IMG/VR virus record: IMGVR_UViG_3300042451_000633
Location: 1-41,880 of that record
Length of the DNA stretch: 41,880 nt
Direction: 5' to 3' (one strand)
Source: a virus
The stretch's first letter is position 1. Each line of letters opens with the position of its first letter. Shown here piece by piece: positions 1 to 7,680 of the stretch. The notes below the pieces were generated by a model. That model was not told the origin of the DNA and did not search any database. It saw nothing but the letters and a program-made list of their open reading frames with translations. The translations under genes were made by a program, and so were the position numbers.

Positions 1-1
1 A

Positions 2-325
2 ATCAGCAAGATTATCAAAGAAAAGAGAGATATTCTTCAGTTTAAGTTTAATGAACTTACGCTTACAGATGAAATTGCACAGTCTCAAATTCTTGAGCGC
101 TATGTTAAAAACCAGATCATGTTGCCTAATGAAGCTCGTGAAATTCTTGATCTTCCACAGGCAGATCACGGAGATGAGCCACTTGAACTTAGTCCAAGAC
201 AGGCAGCAGACTCAAGGGCAAATGGCAATCGTTCTAGAGATGCAGAAAGAACAAGTAATCAGTCTGATGGTTCTGCAACGGTCGCTGGTCGAAATCCAAA
301 GGGTGAAGGTAGATCATCTCAATAA
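2..325 (+). CDS. Portal protein, C-terminal fragment
   Basis: This is an open frame that enters from the left edge and stops at 323-325; about 107 residues are visible. The segment LPNEAREILDLP is the usual late helix of siphophage portal proteins (family knowledge), and it is followed by a polar, disordered tail rich in Arg, Ser and Asn, as portals often end. The portal forms the dodecameric DNA gate at the capsid vertex. The position directly before the prohead protease and capsid gene supports the call. Most of the gene, including its start, lies outside the window, next to the large terminase that runs off the right edge. I am fairly sure of the family; only the C-terminus can be judged. 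Confidence 0.75.
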   Translation: MSKIIKEKRDILQFKFNELTLTDEIAQSQILERYVKNQIMLPNEAREILDLPQADHGDEPLELSPRQAADSRANGNRSRDAERTSNQSDGSATVAGRNPKGEGRSSQ

Positions 326-347
326 TTGAGAAATCTACAAAAACATT

Positions 348-356
348 TGGTATAAT
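348..356 (+). promoter_or_regulatory. Extended -10 promoter before protease-scaffold-capsid genes
   Basis: TGG-TATAAT is a perfect extended -10. A weak TTGAGA lies at 326-331 with a long 19-nt spacer, so the extended -10 probably carries the activity. It is one of about ten copies of the same motif in this window. Transcription would begin near 363, only a few bases before the ATG at 367. Confidence 0.6.
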
Positions 357-366
357 GGGATATATT

Positions 367-1680
367 ATGAACACAAATAAGGCTTTCTGGACCACTGACG
401 GCGACAATGTTCGCCTATCAATGCCCTTTGGTAAAGTTGATATTGAGAAGAGAATTGTCTCTGGGTTTGCATCATTAGATAATGTTGATAAACAATATGA
501 TATTGTTACAACAGAAGCATCAATGAGCGCCTTTGCAAAATTCCGTGGAAACATTCGTGAAATGCACCAACCTTCAGCAGTTGGAAAAATGATTTCATTT
601 AAAGAAGAAAAATATTTTGATCCAGAATCAAAAAAGTTTTATAAGGGAATTTATGTTTCTACATATATCTCTAAAGGTGCAAGCGATGCTTGGGAAAAAG
701 TTTTAGATGGCACCTACACTGGTTTTTCTATCGGGGGACGAATGAACAAGTGGGACGACGCATATAATGAAGAACTTGATAAGTCAATCAGAATTATCAA
801 AGACTATGATTTAGTAGAATTATCCTTAGTGGATTCACCAGCAAATCAGTTTGCAAGTATTATGTCAGTTGAAAAAATTGATGGCGTAAGCACAATTAAA
901 GGCGACATAGCAAATACCATTGTAGAAAATGTATTCTATGATGAAGAAACAGGGATTGTACTTACATCTGATGAAGAAACATACCTCAGCCCAGTAAGTG
1001 GTAATGAAATGAAAAACATTGGTTTTGTAGAAAAGAATGACTCAGATAAAGCAGATATGATAAAGTTCTTAGTTGATAGTGCTAAAGGCATTAATACTTC
1101 TAAGATTAACAAGGAGGTAAGTCCTATGACAGAAGATACAACAGTTCTCGATGCTCCAGTAGTAGAAGAGACAACAAAAGTATCAGCAGAGGTCACTCCA
1201 GAGGCACAACCAACAGAAGCAGTAGAAAAAGTCCTAGAAGCAGAAGCACCAGTTGCTGAAGCAGAAAAGTCTGATTCTATTGTAGAAGATAGTGCTACAT
1301 CTTCAACAGAAGATGCAATTCAGAATCTAGAAGCACCAGTAGCAGAAAATGCTGCAAAGGCTGATGAAGTAATCGCAAATGCAATTACTGAAATTAAAGA
1401 TTCTGTTACTAATGCCTTTGGCGATCTAACAGCAACACTTAAATCACTTAGTGATGAAGTTGCTAACATAAAGAAATCTCTTGATGCCACAACAACTGAT
1501 GTAAATCAAATCAAGGGTACCTTTAATGAAATTGGAAAGAGAGTTGATTCCGTAGAAAAGGACACCGCTTTCCGCAAGTCTGGCGATCTAGGCGAGATCG
1601 TGCAGGAATTGGATTCATCTCCAGTTCAAAAATCCCTATGGGGCGGACGTTTCCTCAAATTCTCCGACCTATACAACTAA
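367..1680 (+). CDS. Prohead protease with fused C-terminal scaffold (S78 family)
   Basis: 437 aa. Residues about 20-170 match the HK97 gp4-type (peptidase S78) prohead protease: a His in REMHQ (H67), a Ser in GFSIGG (S121) and the VELSLVDSPAN motif (E151) give the expected His-Ser-Glu set. The enzyme cleaves scaffold and capsid precursors inside the prohead. Residues 254-437 are Ala/Glu/Val-rich with a heptad-like coiled coil near 340-400, typical of a scaffold. An upstream ATG at 355 overlaps the promoter -10 box and was rejected; ATG 367 has no good ribosome site and may be read from a near-leaderless mRNA. It sits between portal and capsid genes. The function is confident; the start is moderately so. 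Confidence 0.88.
   Translation: MNTNKAFWTTDGDNVRLSMPFGKVDIEKRIVSGFASLDNVDKQYDIVTTEASMSAFAKFRGNIREMHQPSAVGKMISFKEEKYFDPESKKFYKGIYVSTYISKGASDAWEKVLDGTYTGFSIGGRMNKWDDAYNEELDKSIRIIKDYDLVELSLVDSPANQFASIMSVEKIDGVSTIKGDIANTIVENVFYDEETGIVLTSDEETYLSPVSGNEMKNIGFVEKNDSDKADMIKFLVDSAKGINTSKINKEVSPMTEDTTVLDAPVVEETTKVSAEVTPEAQPTEAVEKVLEAEAPVAEAEKSDSIVEDSATSSTEDAIQNLEAPVAENAAKADEVIANAITEIKDSVTNAFGDLTATLKSLSDEVANIKKSLDATTTDVNQIKGTFNEIGKRVDSVEKDTAFRKSGDLGEIVQELDSSPVQKSLWGGRFLKFSDLYN
1126..1680 (+). CDS. Nested capsid scaffold protein (in-frame internal start)
   Basis: Inside the protease gene and in the same frame, AAGGAGG at 1111-1117 is followed 8 nt later by ATG 1126. This is one of the strongest ribosome sites in the window and stronger than that of the parent gene. 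Translation would give a separate 184-aa protein identical to residues 254-437 of the protease: an acidic Ala/Glu/Val-rich stretch, a coiled coil and a basic, aromatic C-terminus (GRFLKFSDLYN). The arrangement matches the known lambda C/Nu3 nesting, where the scaffold is the C-terminal part of the protease. The start is inferred from sequence only. The product would be needed in much higher copy number than the protease. Confidence 0.72.
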   Translation: MTEDTTVLDAPVVEETTKVSAEVTPEAQPTEAVEKVLEAEAPVAEAEKSDSIVEDSATSSTEDAIQNLEAPVAENAAKADEVIANAITEIKDSVTNAFGDLTATLKSLSDEVANIKKSLDATTTDVNQIKGTFNEIGKRVDSVEKDTAFRKSGDLGEIVQELDSSPVQKSLWGGRFLKFSDLYN

Positions 1681-1707
1681 CATAAAAATCACTAGGAGGT
1701 GAACAAT

Positions 1708-2823
1708 ATGTCAGAAGATATCGTAAAAAACTATCCAGGAACTACCCTTGGCCACGGCCATGACGGAACAGGTGCAGTAGCATCTGGTTCTACAGCAGAC
1801 GCAGCAGCCATCGTAAGTGGTCGTGACGGCGTTCTAGGTAACATTACTGGAGCAAATTACGGAACATCAGGTGCCAACGCAGTTAACCCTGTCGGTACTG
1901 CAGGTGGTATTCTATTGCCTGAACAAGCACGTCGCTTCATTGATTATGTGTGGGATGCTACAGTTCTCGCTAAAGATGGACGTAGAGTTACAATGCGAGC
2001 AAACACAATGGAACTTGAAAAAGTTAACGTTGGTGAGCGTGTAATTCGTGCAGCAGCACAAGCAGACCCTACATTTACAAATGCAGGCGCAACTTTCTCA
2101 AAGGTTGAATTGACTACAAAGAAGATTCGTCTGGACTGGGAAGTATCAACAGAAGCACTAGAAGATAACGTAGAAGGTGGCGCTCTTGAAGACCATCTCG
2201 TACGTTTGATGACAAGTGCTTTTGCTAACGACATTGAAGATCTTGCAATTAATGGTACAGGAACTGGTAACAATGCTTTCCTTAACATTATGGAAGGCTT
2301 CGTTTCAAAGGTACAGGGCGGAGACTCACATGAGTCAATGGTCACTGTAGCAGATAACGCATGGACAACAGAGATTATGCAAAACATTATTCTCGCAATG
2401 CCACGCAAGTATCGTGCAATCAAGAACAATCTTAAGTTCTATGCAGGCACAGATGCATTCCAAGGTATCGTAAAGAACAACGGAACACTCGCTGATGCAA
2501 TCGCAGAAGCATTTGCTGGTACACCAGCAGGTACTCCACAAAACCGTCAAGCATATCTTGATGGCGGAGCACAGACATTCGGCGGAGCACGTACAACTCG
2601 TGTTCTCGGTGTTGAAGTTCAGGAAGTTCCTTACTACCCTGCAGGTTATATTGACTTGACATTCCCACAGAACCGTGTATGGGGATTCCAGCGTGATATC
2701 ACTGTAAACCGTTTCTACCAGCCAAAGAAGGACACAATTGAATACACAGTATTCGTCCGCTTCGGTCTTCAGTGGGAAGAACTTGACGCAGTTGCATTCG
2801 CAACAGCAGCAAACAATTCATAA
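1708..2823 (+). CDS. Major capsid protein, HK97 fold
   Basis: 371 aa from ATG 1708, preceded by AGGAGG at 1694-1699 (8-nt spacing); an upstream in-frame GTG overlaps that site and is rejected. The N-terminal ~70 residues form a Gly/Ala-rich arm starting SEDIVKNYPG and containing GHGHDG. The HK97-like core follows, with GGILLPEQARR at the arm/core junction and KKIRLDWEVSTEALED, which fits the E-loop/spine-helix region. The short arm, with no delta domain, fits a phage using a separate scaffold. Codon choice is enriched in CGT and other strong codons compared with neighbours, as expected for the most abundant protein. It is followed immediately by an intrinsic terminator. Confidence 0.9.
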   Translation: MSEDIVKNYPGTTLGHGHDGTGAVASGSTADAAAIVSGRDGVLGNITGANYGTSGANAVNPVGTAGGILLPEQARRFIDYVWDATVLAKDGRRVTMRANTMELEKVNVGERVIRAAAQADPTFTNAGATFSKVELTTKKIRLDWEVSTEALEDNVEGGALEDHLVRLMTSAFANDIEDLAINGTGTGNNAFLNIMEGFVSKVQGGDSHESMVTVADNAWTTEIMQNIILAMPRKYRAIKNNLKFYAGTDAFQGIVKNNGTLADAIAEAFAGTPAGTPQNRQAYLDGGAQTFGGARTTRVLGVEVQEVPYYPAGYIDLTFPQNRVWGFQRDITVNRFYQPKKDTIEYTVFVRFGLQWEELDAVAFATAANNS

Positions 2824-2840
2824 TCACTGAAATACTTAAT

Positions 2841-2880
2841 AGGGAGGGTAGCGTAAAAACTACCCTCCTTATTTTCTTTT
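2841..2880 (+). terminator. Intrinsic terminator after the capsid gene
   Basis: The left arm 2841-2851 pairs with the right arm 2860-2870 over 11 bp (one G-U pair) around an 8-nt loop, followed by ATTTTCTTTT. The right arm reads CCTCCTT, so it also resembles an anti-ribosome-site sequence. It lies 17 nt after the capsid stop. Confidence 0.85.
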
Positions 2881-2890
2881 AGGAGTAAAT

Positions 2891-3127
2891 ATGTCATATC
2901 CAGGAATACCAGTAGATCATAGCCACAATGGAGAAGGCGCAATTGTTACATTAGGAACTCCAGGCGTTATTATTATGGGATCTAGCGGCTTGCAAGTTAA
3001 TACATTAGGAACTTCAGGAGCGACTCTTGGAGAAACATCGGGACCAAATGCTGTCAACCCATCAGGGGTACAGAGCGGAATTCGTTTACCAATGCAAAAT
3101 AATTTTAGTAGAGGTAGACGACGCTAA
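2891..3127 (+). CDS. Capsid N-arm-like mini-protein
   Basis: 78 aa with AGGAG at 2880-2884 before ATG 2891. It recognisably resembles the first ~75 residues of the capsid protein next door: YPG, then HxHxGxGA (HSHNGEGAI against GHDGTGAV), then a Gly/Thr-rich stretch, then TSGPNAVNPSG against TSGANAVNPVG, then SGIRLP against GGILLP. It ends in a basic RGRRR tail where the capsid core would begin. No HK97 core is present. It may be a decoration or minor capsid component, or a remnant of a capsid duplication; I do not know its role. It lies between the capsid terminator and the next promoter, so expression may rely on read-through. Confidence 0.75.
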   Translation: MSYPGIPVDHSHNGEGAIVTLGTPGVIIMGSSGLQVNTLGTSGATLGETSGPNAVNPSGVQSGIRLPMQNNFSRGRRR

Positions 3128-3130
3128 TTC

Positions 3131-3139
3131 TGGTATAAT
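3131..3139 (+). promoter_or_regulatory. Extended -10 promoter before the neck genes
   Basis: TGG-TATAAT lies directly after the previous stop codon. AGGAGG follows at 3145-3150 and ATG at 3156, so the untranslated leader would be only about 10 nt. Confidence 0.6.
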
Positions 3140-3155
3140 GACATAGGAGGAATAA

Positions 3156-3497
3156 ATGTCTATTATTGAAGATTTGTCTAAAAAGACTGTTATGGAGATA
3201 AAGTCTTATGCAAAAAAGAACAATATTGATTTGTTTGGGGCAACAACAAAGCTAAATATGCTTGAGGTGATTGCTAGCTGGACTCCAAGAGAAGAGCCAG
3301 TAGAGTCTAAAAAAATTGAAAAACAAGCAGAAGAAAAGGTAGCGTTGTTTTCAGAGCGAAATATATATTGGAATGAAGTTGGCCAAGTCGTAAAAGGCTA
3401 TAACATTGTGACCAAGGAGGTCTCCGAGAAGTGGCTTACCCACAGTAAGGTTCGCATGGCGACACCTCAAGAAGTGGCAAGGCATTACGGTAAATAA
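3156..3497 (+). CDS. Small head/neck-region protein with Rho-N/SAP-like N-terminus
   Basis: 113 aa with a consensus AGGAGG ribosome site. Residues 5-42 (LSKKTVMEIKSYAKKNNIDL onward) look like a short helix-turn-helix of the Rho N-terminal, SAP or LEM type, which bind nucleic acid or act as small packing domains. Residues 45-62 are charged, and 70-113 form a second small domain that includes YNIVTKEVSEKW. Its place between capsid and connector genes suggests a head-completion role, but I do not recognise a specific family. It is the first gene of the neck operon behind the promoter at 3131. Confidence 0.65.
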   Translation: MSIIEDLSKKTVMEIKSYAKKNNIDLFGATTKLNMLEVIASWTPREEPVESKKIEKQAEEKVALFSERNIYWNEVGQVVKGYNIVTKEVSEKWLTHSKVRMATPQEVARHYGK

Positions 3498-3499
3498 AT

Positions 3500-4492
3500 A
3501 TGATAATTCTTAGACTGCCCCCATACCCAATTGAGATTAAATACGATGTTCCTTTAGCAAGTACCAACTATTTGGTTACTATTGAAAACTCTACAAGAAC
3601 AGTCAGGGCATCTGAAGTAATTCAATCTAGCGTAGCAAAAGAAGTCACTCTTACCCTTGCGGGGGACTTAATTAAATATGACCACGACTACTCTGTTGAA
3701 ATTTATAAAATTAACGATGATGAAGATTCAGAAGACAATATTGTTGTTCAAGACATGCTTACAATTATACGACCGTATGTTAATCCAAATACACTAGGAA
3801 CAACTGCAACAGAGATTGCAGAAGCAAAATACAATGAGAGTATTGCCAGAGCAATAGTTGATGCACTAACTACTCGTGGATTTACATTTGAAAGAAAAAT
3901 TCTTGAGGTTGTTGGTCAGGGAACAGACTATATTCCTGTTTGGGGCACAATCTATAAAGTAAATCAAGTATTTGAAAATGGTAAACTTGTATACGATATT
4001 ACAAATACCGTAGATGGTCCTTCTCTAGACGGATTTAGTTATGAGATTACAAAAGATAGAACTGCAATTGTAAAAGTTCCCACAGATTCAGAATACTATG
4101 AATCAAAAGATCGTTCAGAAAGAAAACCTCTTAAGTATAGAGATGCAGGCTCAGACTCATTTTACGTCTACGCCCCATACGAAAATTATGACAACATGTG
4201 GACTAATACAAAAAATACAGCAGTTGCATTTCCTGAAGGATTTGATTATATAATTGACTATGATTCTGGATACAAAGTTATTCCAAATGATATACAAGAT
4301 GCAATGACAATGATAATTAATGATCTTAAATGCGGTAAAATGGATCACTACAAATCATATGTTACTGAATACGAAACAGATCAGTTTAAAATAAAATATG
4401 ATCCATCTAAATTTAATGGTACTGGAAACATCTTAGTTGATATTATTCTTGATAAGTACACGACAAACTTTCGTACCCCTGGGATGCTGTGA
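3500..4492 (+). CDS. Probable head-tail connector/adaptor
   Basis: 330 aa beginning 2 nt after the previous stop, with only a weak ribosome site, so translational coupling is likely. The N-terminal ~90 residues are beta-rich. The C-terminal part (about 255-330) contains VIPNDIQDAMTMIINDLKCG, then a Tyr/Lys-rich strand region and NILVDIILDKY. That helical pattern is typical of gp6/gp15-type adaptor proteins that dock under the portal (family knowledge; the match is weak by eye). The order capsid - this gene - stopper-like - tail-completion-like - terminator-like - tail tube follows standard siphophage synteny. The beta-rich N-terminus is extra relative to short adaptors. Confidence 0.55.
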   Translation: MIILRLPPYPIEIKYDVPLASTNYLVTIENSTRTVRASEVIQSSVAKEVTLTLAGDLIKYDHDYSVEIYKINDDEDSEDNIVVQDMLTIIRPYVNPNTLGTTATEIAEAKYNESIARAIVDALTTRGFTFERKILEVVGQGTDYIPVWGTIYKVNQVFENGKLVYDITNTVDGPSLDGFSYEITKDRTAIVKVPTDSEYYESKDRSERKPLKYRDAGSDSFYVYAPYENYDNMWTNTKNTAVAFPEGFDYIIDYDSGYKVIPNDIQDAMTMIINDLKCGKMDHYKSYVTEYETDQFKIKYDPSKFNGTGNILVDIILDKYTTNFRTPGML

Positions 4493-4938
4493 TGAATTGT
4501 GATACAACAGACTTTATGTACCCAATGCTTGCCGATGTTTATTATCCAATAATTAAGCAAAGCGAGTATGGCAAGGCTATTAAAGAATGGATCTTTGATA
4601 GAACAATTACATGCAATGCACAGTCTTTAAATCAAAAGGCAAATGAAGACACTTCTCCAGCAGTTTTTCTAGTTTCTGAAGGAAAGCTTGTTGCAAGATC
4701 AAAATCAGACATAAGAACATCTTCAAAAAACGAAAACAATAACATTACAAATATTCTTATAACAAATGTTAGGCTTCCAGGAGATAATCTAGTTTACAGA
4801 GAAACAGCAGGGCCAAGAAACGGAAGAGGAACAATATTTGAAATTGCAACTGTTGAGCCTTTTGTTGGAGGGCTTCAGAGCATCGAGTACTACCACATGG
4901 TATGGCGTAGATCTGAAAACCAGACAGTAGGCGATTAA
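4492..4938 (+). CDS. Probable head-closure (stopper) protein
   Basis: 148 aa. ATG 4492 overlaps the previous stop by one base (TGATG), which suggests coupling; a GTG one codon upstream is possible. The predicted beta-rich chain, with RGTIFEIATVEPFVGGLQ and YYHMVWRR near the end, resembles small SPP1 gp16-like head-closure proteins in size and strand pattern. No catalytic motif is seen. It ends one base into the next gene. The function is inferred mainly from size and position. Confidence 0.5.
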   Translation: MNCDTTDFMYPMLADVYYPIIKQSEYGKAIKEWIFDRTITCNAQSLNQKANEDTSPAVFLVSEGKLVARSKSDIRTSSKNENNNITNILITNVRLPGDNLVYRETAGPRNGRGTIFEIATVEPFVGGLQSIEYYHMVWRRSENQTVGD

Positions 4939-5615
4939 TGAGAGTTTCTATTAATGTTAAAGATTTTGAAAAAACTATTATGAATGTGGCAAATTATTCT
5001 ATTGGGTTTTTAGATGGAGCAAAAAAGGGCAAAAATGTTTTTTTAAGAAATCTTGGCAAAAGTACAGTTTTAGTACTAAAGGAGTACGTTGATGCTGAAG
5101 CAAGATCAAACCCAAAAGCTTTACATCATATATACGAGTGGTATAAAACTGGTAGTCCAAGTGCTAGACTTTTTGATTTTGACTATACAGTTAGCAATCT
5201 AGGACTATCCTTTAACTCAACACTAAAGCAATCAAGTTCATTATCTCAAGGATCATCAACTCCGTTTTATAATAAAGCAAGAATAATGGAAGAAGGATTG
5301 CCAGTTACTATTTCTCCCAAAAAGGCAAAGGTGTTAGTGTTTGAATCTAACGGAGAAACCATATTTACAAGTAATGACATTAACATTGACAATCCAGGGG
5401 GAGATTATGTTGCAGGATCTTTTGAACGCATAATTGATGAATTCTTTAATGTCTACTTTAGACAGTCATTTCTTGCATCTTCTGGATTAAAATCCTACAT
5501 CAATAATCCAATCCTTTATAAGAAAAATATTAAAAAGGGATCAAAGGCTGGAAAGTCTACTGGAGTTGAAACTGGATTTAGATGGATTGCAAACGCACAT
5601 ATTGGGGTAGAATAA
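4938..5615 (+). CDS. Probable tail-completion/neck protein (gp10-like)
   Basis: 225 aa, starting at the last base of the previous stop (TAATG). It begins with MRVSINVKDFEKTI, a common opening of HK97 gp10-like neck proteins, followed by a helical region (residues 10-60) and the stretch HHIYEWYKTGSPSARLFDFD, often seen in neck proteins that join head and tail. The last 30 residues are basic (KKNIKKGSKAGKS). The role is assigned by synteny with moderate motif support. Confidence 0.5.
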   Translation: MRVSINVKDFEKTIMNVANYSIGFLDGAKKGKNVFLRNLGKSTVLVLKEYVDAEARSNPKALHHIYEWYKTGSPSARLFDFDYTVSNLGLSFNSTLKQSSSLSQGSSTPFYNKARIMEEGLPVTISPKKAKVLVFESNGETIFTSNDINIDNPGGDYVAGSFERIIDEFFNVYFRQSFLASSGLKSYINNPILYKKNIKKGSKAGKSTGVETGFRWIANAHIGVE

Positions 5616-5619
5616 GACT

Positions 5620-6159
5620 ATGGCAACCGTTGCGGCAGAGACAGGCTTTCCACCTATTTTTATTAATAAATATGTTGTTGCCCAGCTTAAAGAATTTGGT
5701 ATAGTAACTGGCATTGAGGGTATAGACCCAATCGTTCCAGTCCAGTCCACTAACCTAGATGACCTATTTGGAGAAATTACGGTAACTGGAGATGCATTTT
5801 TAATAGCATATGACAGACTAGCAAGATATAGACCAAGCTCAATGTACAGACACAAAAGAGAACAACTAGTTTATACGATCCACTCGTCTAGCGATGCCCA
5901 AGGGTTTGATATAGCTAGAATTATTTCGGCTGCCCTAGATAGGGAAGACTCAGCAGCACAAGATGTAAATAACTGGCTTATTAATAATCCAGACCAGGTT
6001 CCAGCCTTAAATGTATTTTTTCATCGTTTTAAGGTTTTTCAAATTGATGAAACAAGAGATCTTGTTGAGTTAGGATCTATAAAGTTTAATTGGCGGGGTA
6101 AGTTGATAATTGAGTATGACTACCATACCAAAGACTCTGATCTGCCACTATACACTTAA
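5620..6159 (+). CDS. Probable tail terminator protein
   Basis: 179 aa. The segment about 50-130 (GEITVTGDAFLIAYDRLARY, then a helix with DIARIISAALDRED) and the C-terminal strand pattern LVELGSIKFNWRGKLIIEYDYH are consistent with the alpha/beta tail terminator fold that caps the tail tube. It lies directly before the tail tube gene, the usual position for this family. No catalytic residues are expected. The gene is followed by a promoter and a ~60-nt leader, so it is the last gene of the neck operon. Confidence 0.5.
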   Translation: MATVAAETGFPPIFINKYVVAQLKEFGIVTGIEGIDPIVPVQSTNLDDLFGEITVTGDAFLIAYDRLARYRPSSMYRHKREQLVYTIHSSSDAQGFDIARIISAALDREDSAAQDVNNWLINNPDQVPALNVFFHRFKVFQIDETRDLVELGSIKFNWRGKLIIEYDYHTKDSDLPLYT

Positions 6160-6165
6160 AAATGC

Positions 6166-6174
6166 TGTTATAAT
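6166..6174 (+). promoter_or_regulatory. Extended -10 promoter of the tail tube gene
   Basis: TGT-TATAAT lies 61 nt before ATG 6236. It gives the longest leader of the copies in this window (about 55 nt, A-rich, with AGAGGTGA as ribosome site). Together with the terminator at 6896 it makes the tail tube gene a single-gene unit. Confidence 0.6.
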
Positions 6175-6235
6175 TAATACGAGGAAACAGCGCCAAACAA
6201 CTTAATAACCCTATTTAGGAAAAAGAGGTGAATAA

Positions 6236-6874
6236 ATGGCTAATTACAGTCGTGGTACATCAACCAACATTATCGTTGGTGCAGCAGCGTTATTCGTTGC
6301 AGATACAACTTTGGATGCAACATCATTAACTGCCTTTGAGTCTTCAAAGACTTTCAGAGACACACTTACTAATGATGCTGACTATACAAACGTTGGCTAT
6401 ACAATGAACGGTCTTGAACTGCAGTTTCAACCTGACTTCGGCGAAGTTACAGTTGACCAGATTCTTGACGTTGCAAAGCTTTACAAGCAAGGCATGCAGG
6501 TTAATCTTGCAACAGCATTTGCTGAAGCAACACTAGAAAACCTTCTACTTGCTTTGGCTTACAGCGATTCCAAGCTATCAGGAACAAAGTCATCTTCAGC
6601 AGGAAGAGCACTTGACCTTTCTGCAGGCGATATTGGCGAATGTCCAGTTGAGCGTGGTATGGTCGCAGTAGGTCCAGGAACAGGCGATTGCGTAGATTCT
6701 GCTTATGTAGAGCGTGTTTACACAGCATACCGTGCACTCTCAATTGAGAATGTTACAGTATCTGCAAAGCGTGATGAGGCTTCAATGTTTGAAGTTTCAT
6801 TCCGTCTACTTCCAGAGGATGTTTCTGGTTCATACGGTAAGATCGTAGATCGTACCTGGACACCAGCTTCATAA
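6236..6874 (+). CDS. Major tail tube protein
   Basis: 212 aa with a good ribosome site (AGAGGTGA). It is beta-rich and Thr/Ala-rich, with ANYSRGTSTNIIVGAAALFV at the start and YTNVGYTMNGLELQFQPDFG around residue 60, matching the pattern of siphophage tail tube proteins, which stack as hexameric rings. The C-terminus holds the strand-rich FEVSFRLLPEDVSG. Placement between the tail terminator and the tail-assembly chaperones is the canonical position. It has its own promoter and terminator and favoured codons, consistent with high expression. Confidence 0.8.
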   Translation: MANYSRGTSTNIIVGAAALFVADTTLDATSLTAFESSKTFRDTLTNDADYTNVGYTMNGLELQFQPDFGEVTVDQILDVAKLYKQGMQVNLATAFAEATLENLLLALAYSDSKLSGTKSSSAGRALDLSAGDIGECPVERGMVAVGPGTGDCVDSAYVERVYTAYRALSIENVTVSAKRDEASMFEVSFRLLPEDVSGSYGKIVDRTWTPAS

Positions 6875-6895
6875 TTTAATATCAAAACGACTTAG

Positions 6896-6926
6896 CCCAC
6901 TATGAAAATAGTGGGTTTTGTTGTTT
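6896..6926 (+). terminator. Intrinsic terminator after the tail tube gene
   Basis: CCCACTAT at 6896-6903 pairs perfectly with ATAGTGGG at 6908-6915 around a GAAA tetraloop, followed by TTTTGTTGTTT. It is a compact, textbook intrinsic terminator. Confidence 0.9.
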
Positions 6927-6931
6927 ATGTA

Positions 6932-6940
6932 TGATAAAAT
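6932..6940 (+). promoter_or_regulatory. Extended -10 promoter giving a likely leaderless chaperone mRNA
   Basis: TGA-TAAAAT (one mismatch to TATAAT) lies just after the tail-tube terminator. Transcription would start near 6947, two bases before ATG 6949, so the message would be essentially leaderless. No ribosome site is visible before that ATG. Confidence 0.5.
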
Positions 6941-6948
6941 TGAAGTAT

Positions 6949-7653
6949 ATGGCTACAAAAATATACAACAATAAAATAATTAGACTTATTGACGGTACAG
7001 AAATTGAGGCTATGCCCTTAAAGATAAAGTACCTTCGTGAGTTTATGGATGCTTTTCAGTTAGTTCGTAATGCTCAAGATGACGATGATGCAATTGGGTT
7101 ATTGGCAGAATGTGCAAGAATAGCAATGAAACAATACTGCCCATCTATATCTAGGAGTACCGAAGACCTTGAAGATAACCTGGACATGCCAAATATATAT
7201 GAGGTTTTAGATGTTGCTGGCGGCATAAAGATAAACAGTAAATCAAAAGAAACCGTAAAGGATCAAGCATCAGATAGCGGTATTACCTGGGATACACTTG
7301 ATCTTGCTAAGTTGGAGTCAGAGGTTTTTTTGCTGGGTATATGGAAAGATTATTATGAACTAGAAACATCTCTTTCTATGCCAGAACTACTAGCAACCAT
7401 AGAAAGCAAAAGAGAATTAGACTATGAAGAAAAGAAATTTTTAGCAGCAATTCAAGGAGTTGACCTTGAGGGAGAACAAGATAGAGGACAAAAGGAATGG
7501 GAAAATATGAAGGCTAGAGTATTTAGCCAAGGTGCAACTTCTGATGGTAATGACATACTTTCTTTCCAAGGTCCTAAAGCAGCAAGTGCAGGGTTTGGCA
7601 TTAACATGGGTCTTGACTATGAAGACGTTAGAGACCCTTCCGTTATGCTATAA
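6949..7653 (+). CDS. Tail assembly chaperone, long form (G+T in one frame)
   Basis: 234 aa. Residues 1-95 are clearly paralogous to the next gene: both start MATK, then LIDGTxIE, PLKI, LRxFM, and later Q-Y-P and a DLP/DMP-xxYxxV-A-GI motif. A ~135-residue extension follows, with LDLAKLESEVFLLGIWKDYY and LLATIESKRELDYEEKKFLA, resembling the T domain of tail-assembly chaperones that recruits the tape measure. In most siphophages the long form is made by ribosomal frameshifting; here it is a continuous frame. An ATG at 6931 lies in the promoter and is not aligned with the paralogue, so 6949 is chosen. Confidence 0.72.
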   Translation: MATKIYNNKIIRLIDGTEIEAMPLKIKYLREFMDAFQLVRNAQDDDDAIGLLAECARIAMKQYCPSISRSTEDLEDNLDMPNIYEVLDVAGGIKINSKSKETVKDQASDSGITWDTLDLAKLESEVFLLGIWKDYYELETSLSMPELLATIESKRELDYEEKKFLAAIQGVDLEGEQDRGQKEWENMKARVFSQGATSDGNDILSFQGPKAASAGFGINMGLDYEDVRDPSVML

Positions 7654-7654
7654 T
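7646..7654 (+). promoter_or_regulatory. Extended -10 promoter over a stop codon
   Basis: TGC-TATAAT; its TAA is also the stop codon of the long chaperone gene. Transcription would begin near 7661, leaving a ~20-nt leader with AGGAGG before ATG 7681. Confidence 0.55.
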
Positions 7655-7680
7655 TGACTAAGCCTATATAGGAGGAACAA

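Noticed and set aside
355-366. ATG 355 as the protease start
   Set aside because: It overlaps the TATAAT box, so the transcript would start downstream of it; ATG 367 was preferred.
1944-2429. 161-codon minus-strand frame in the capsid gene
   Set aside because: Antisense shadow of the capsid gene with Ser/Arg/Val-rich composition, no start signals and no motif.
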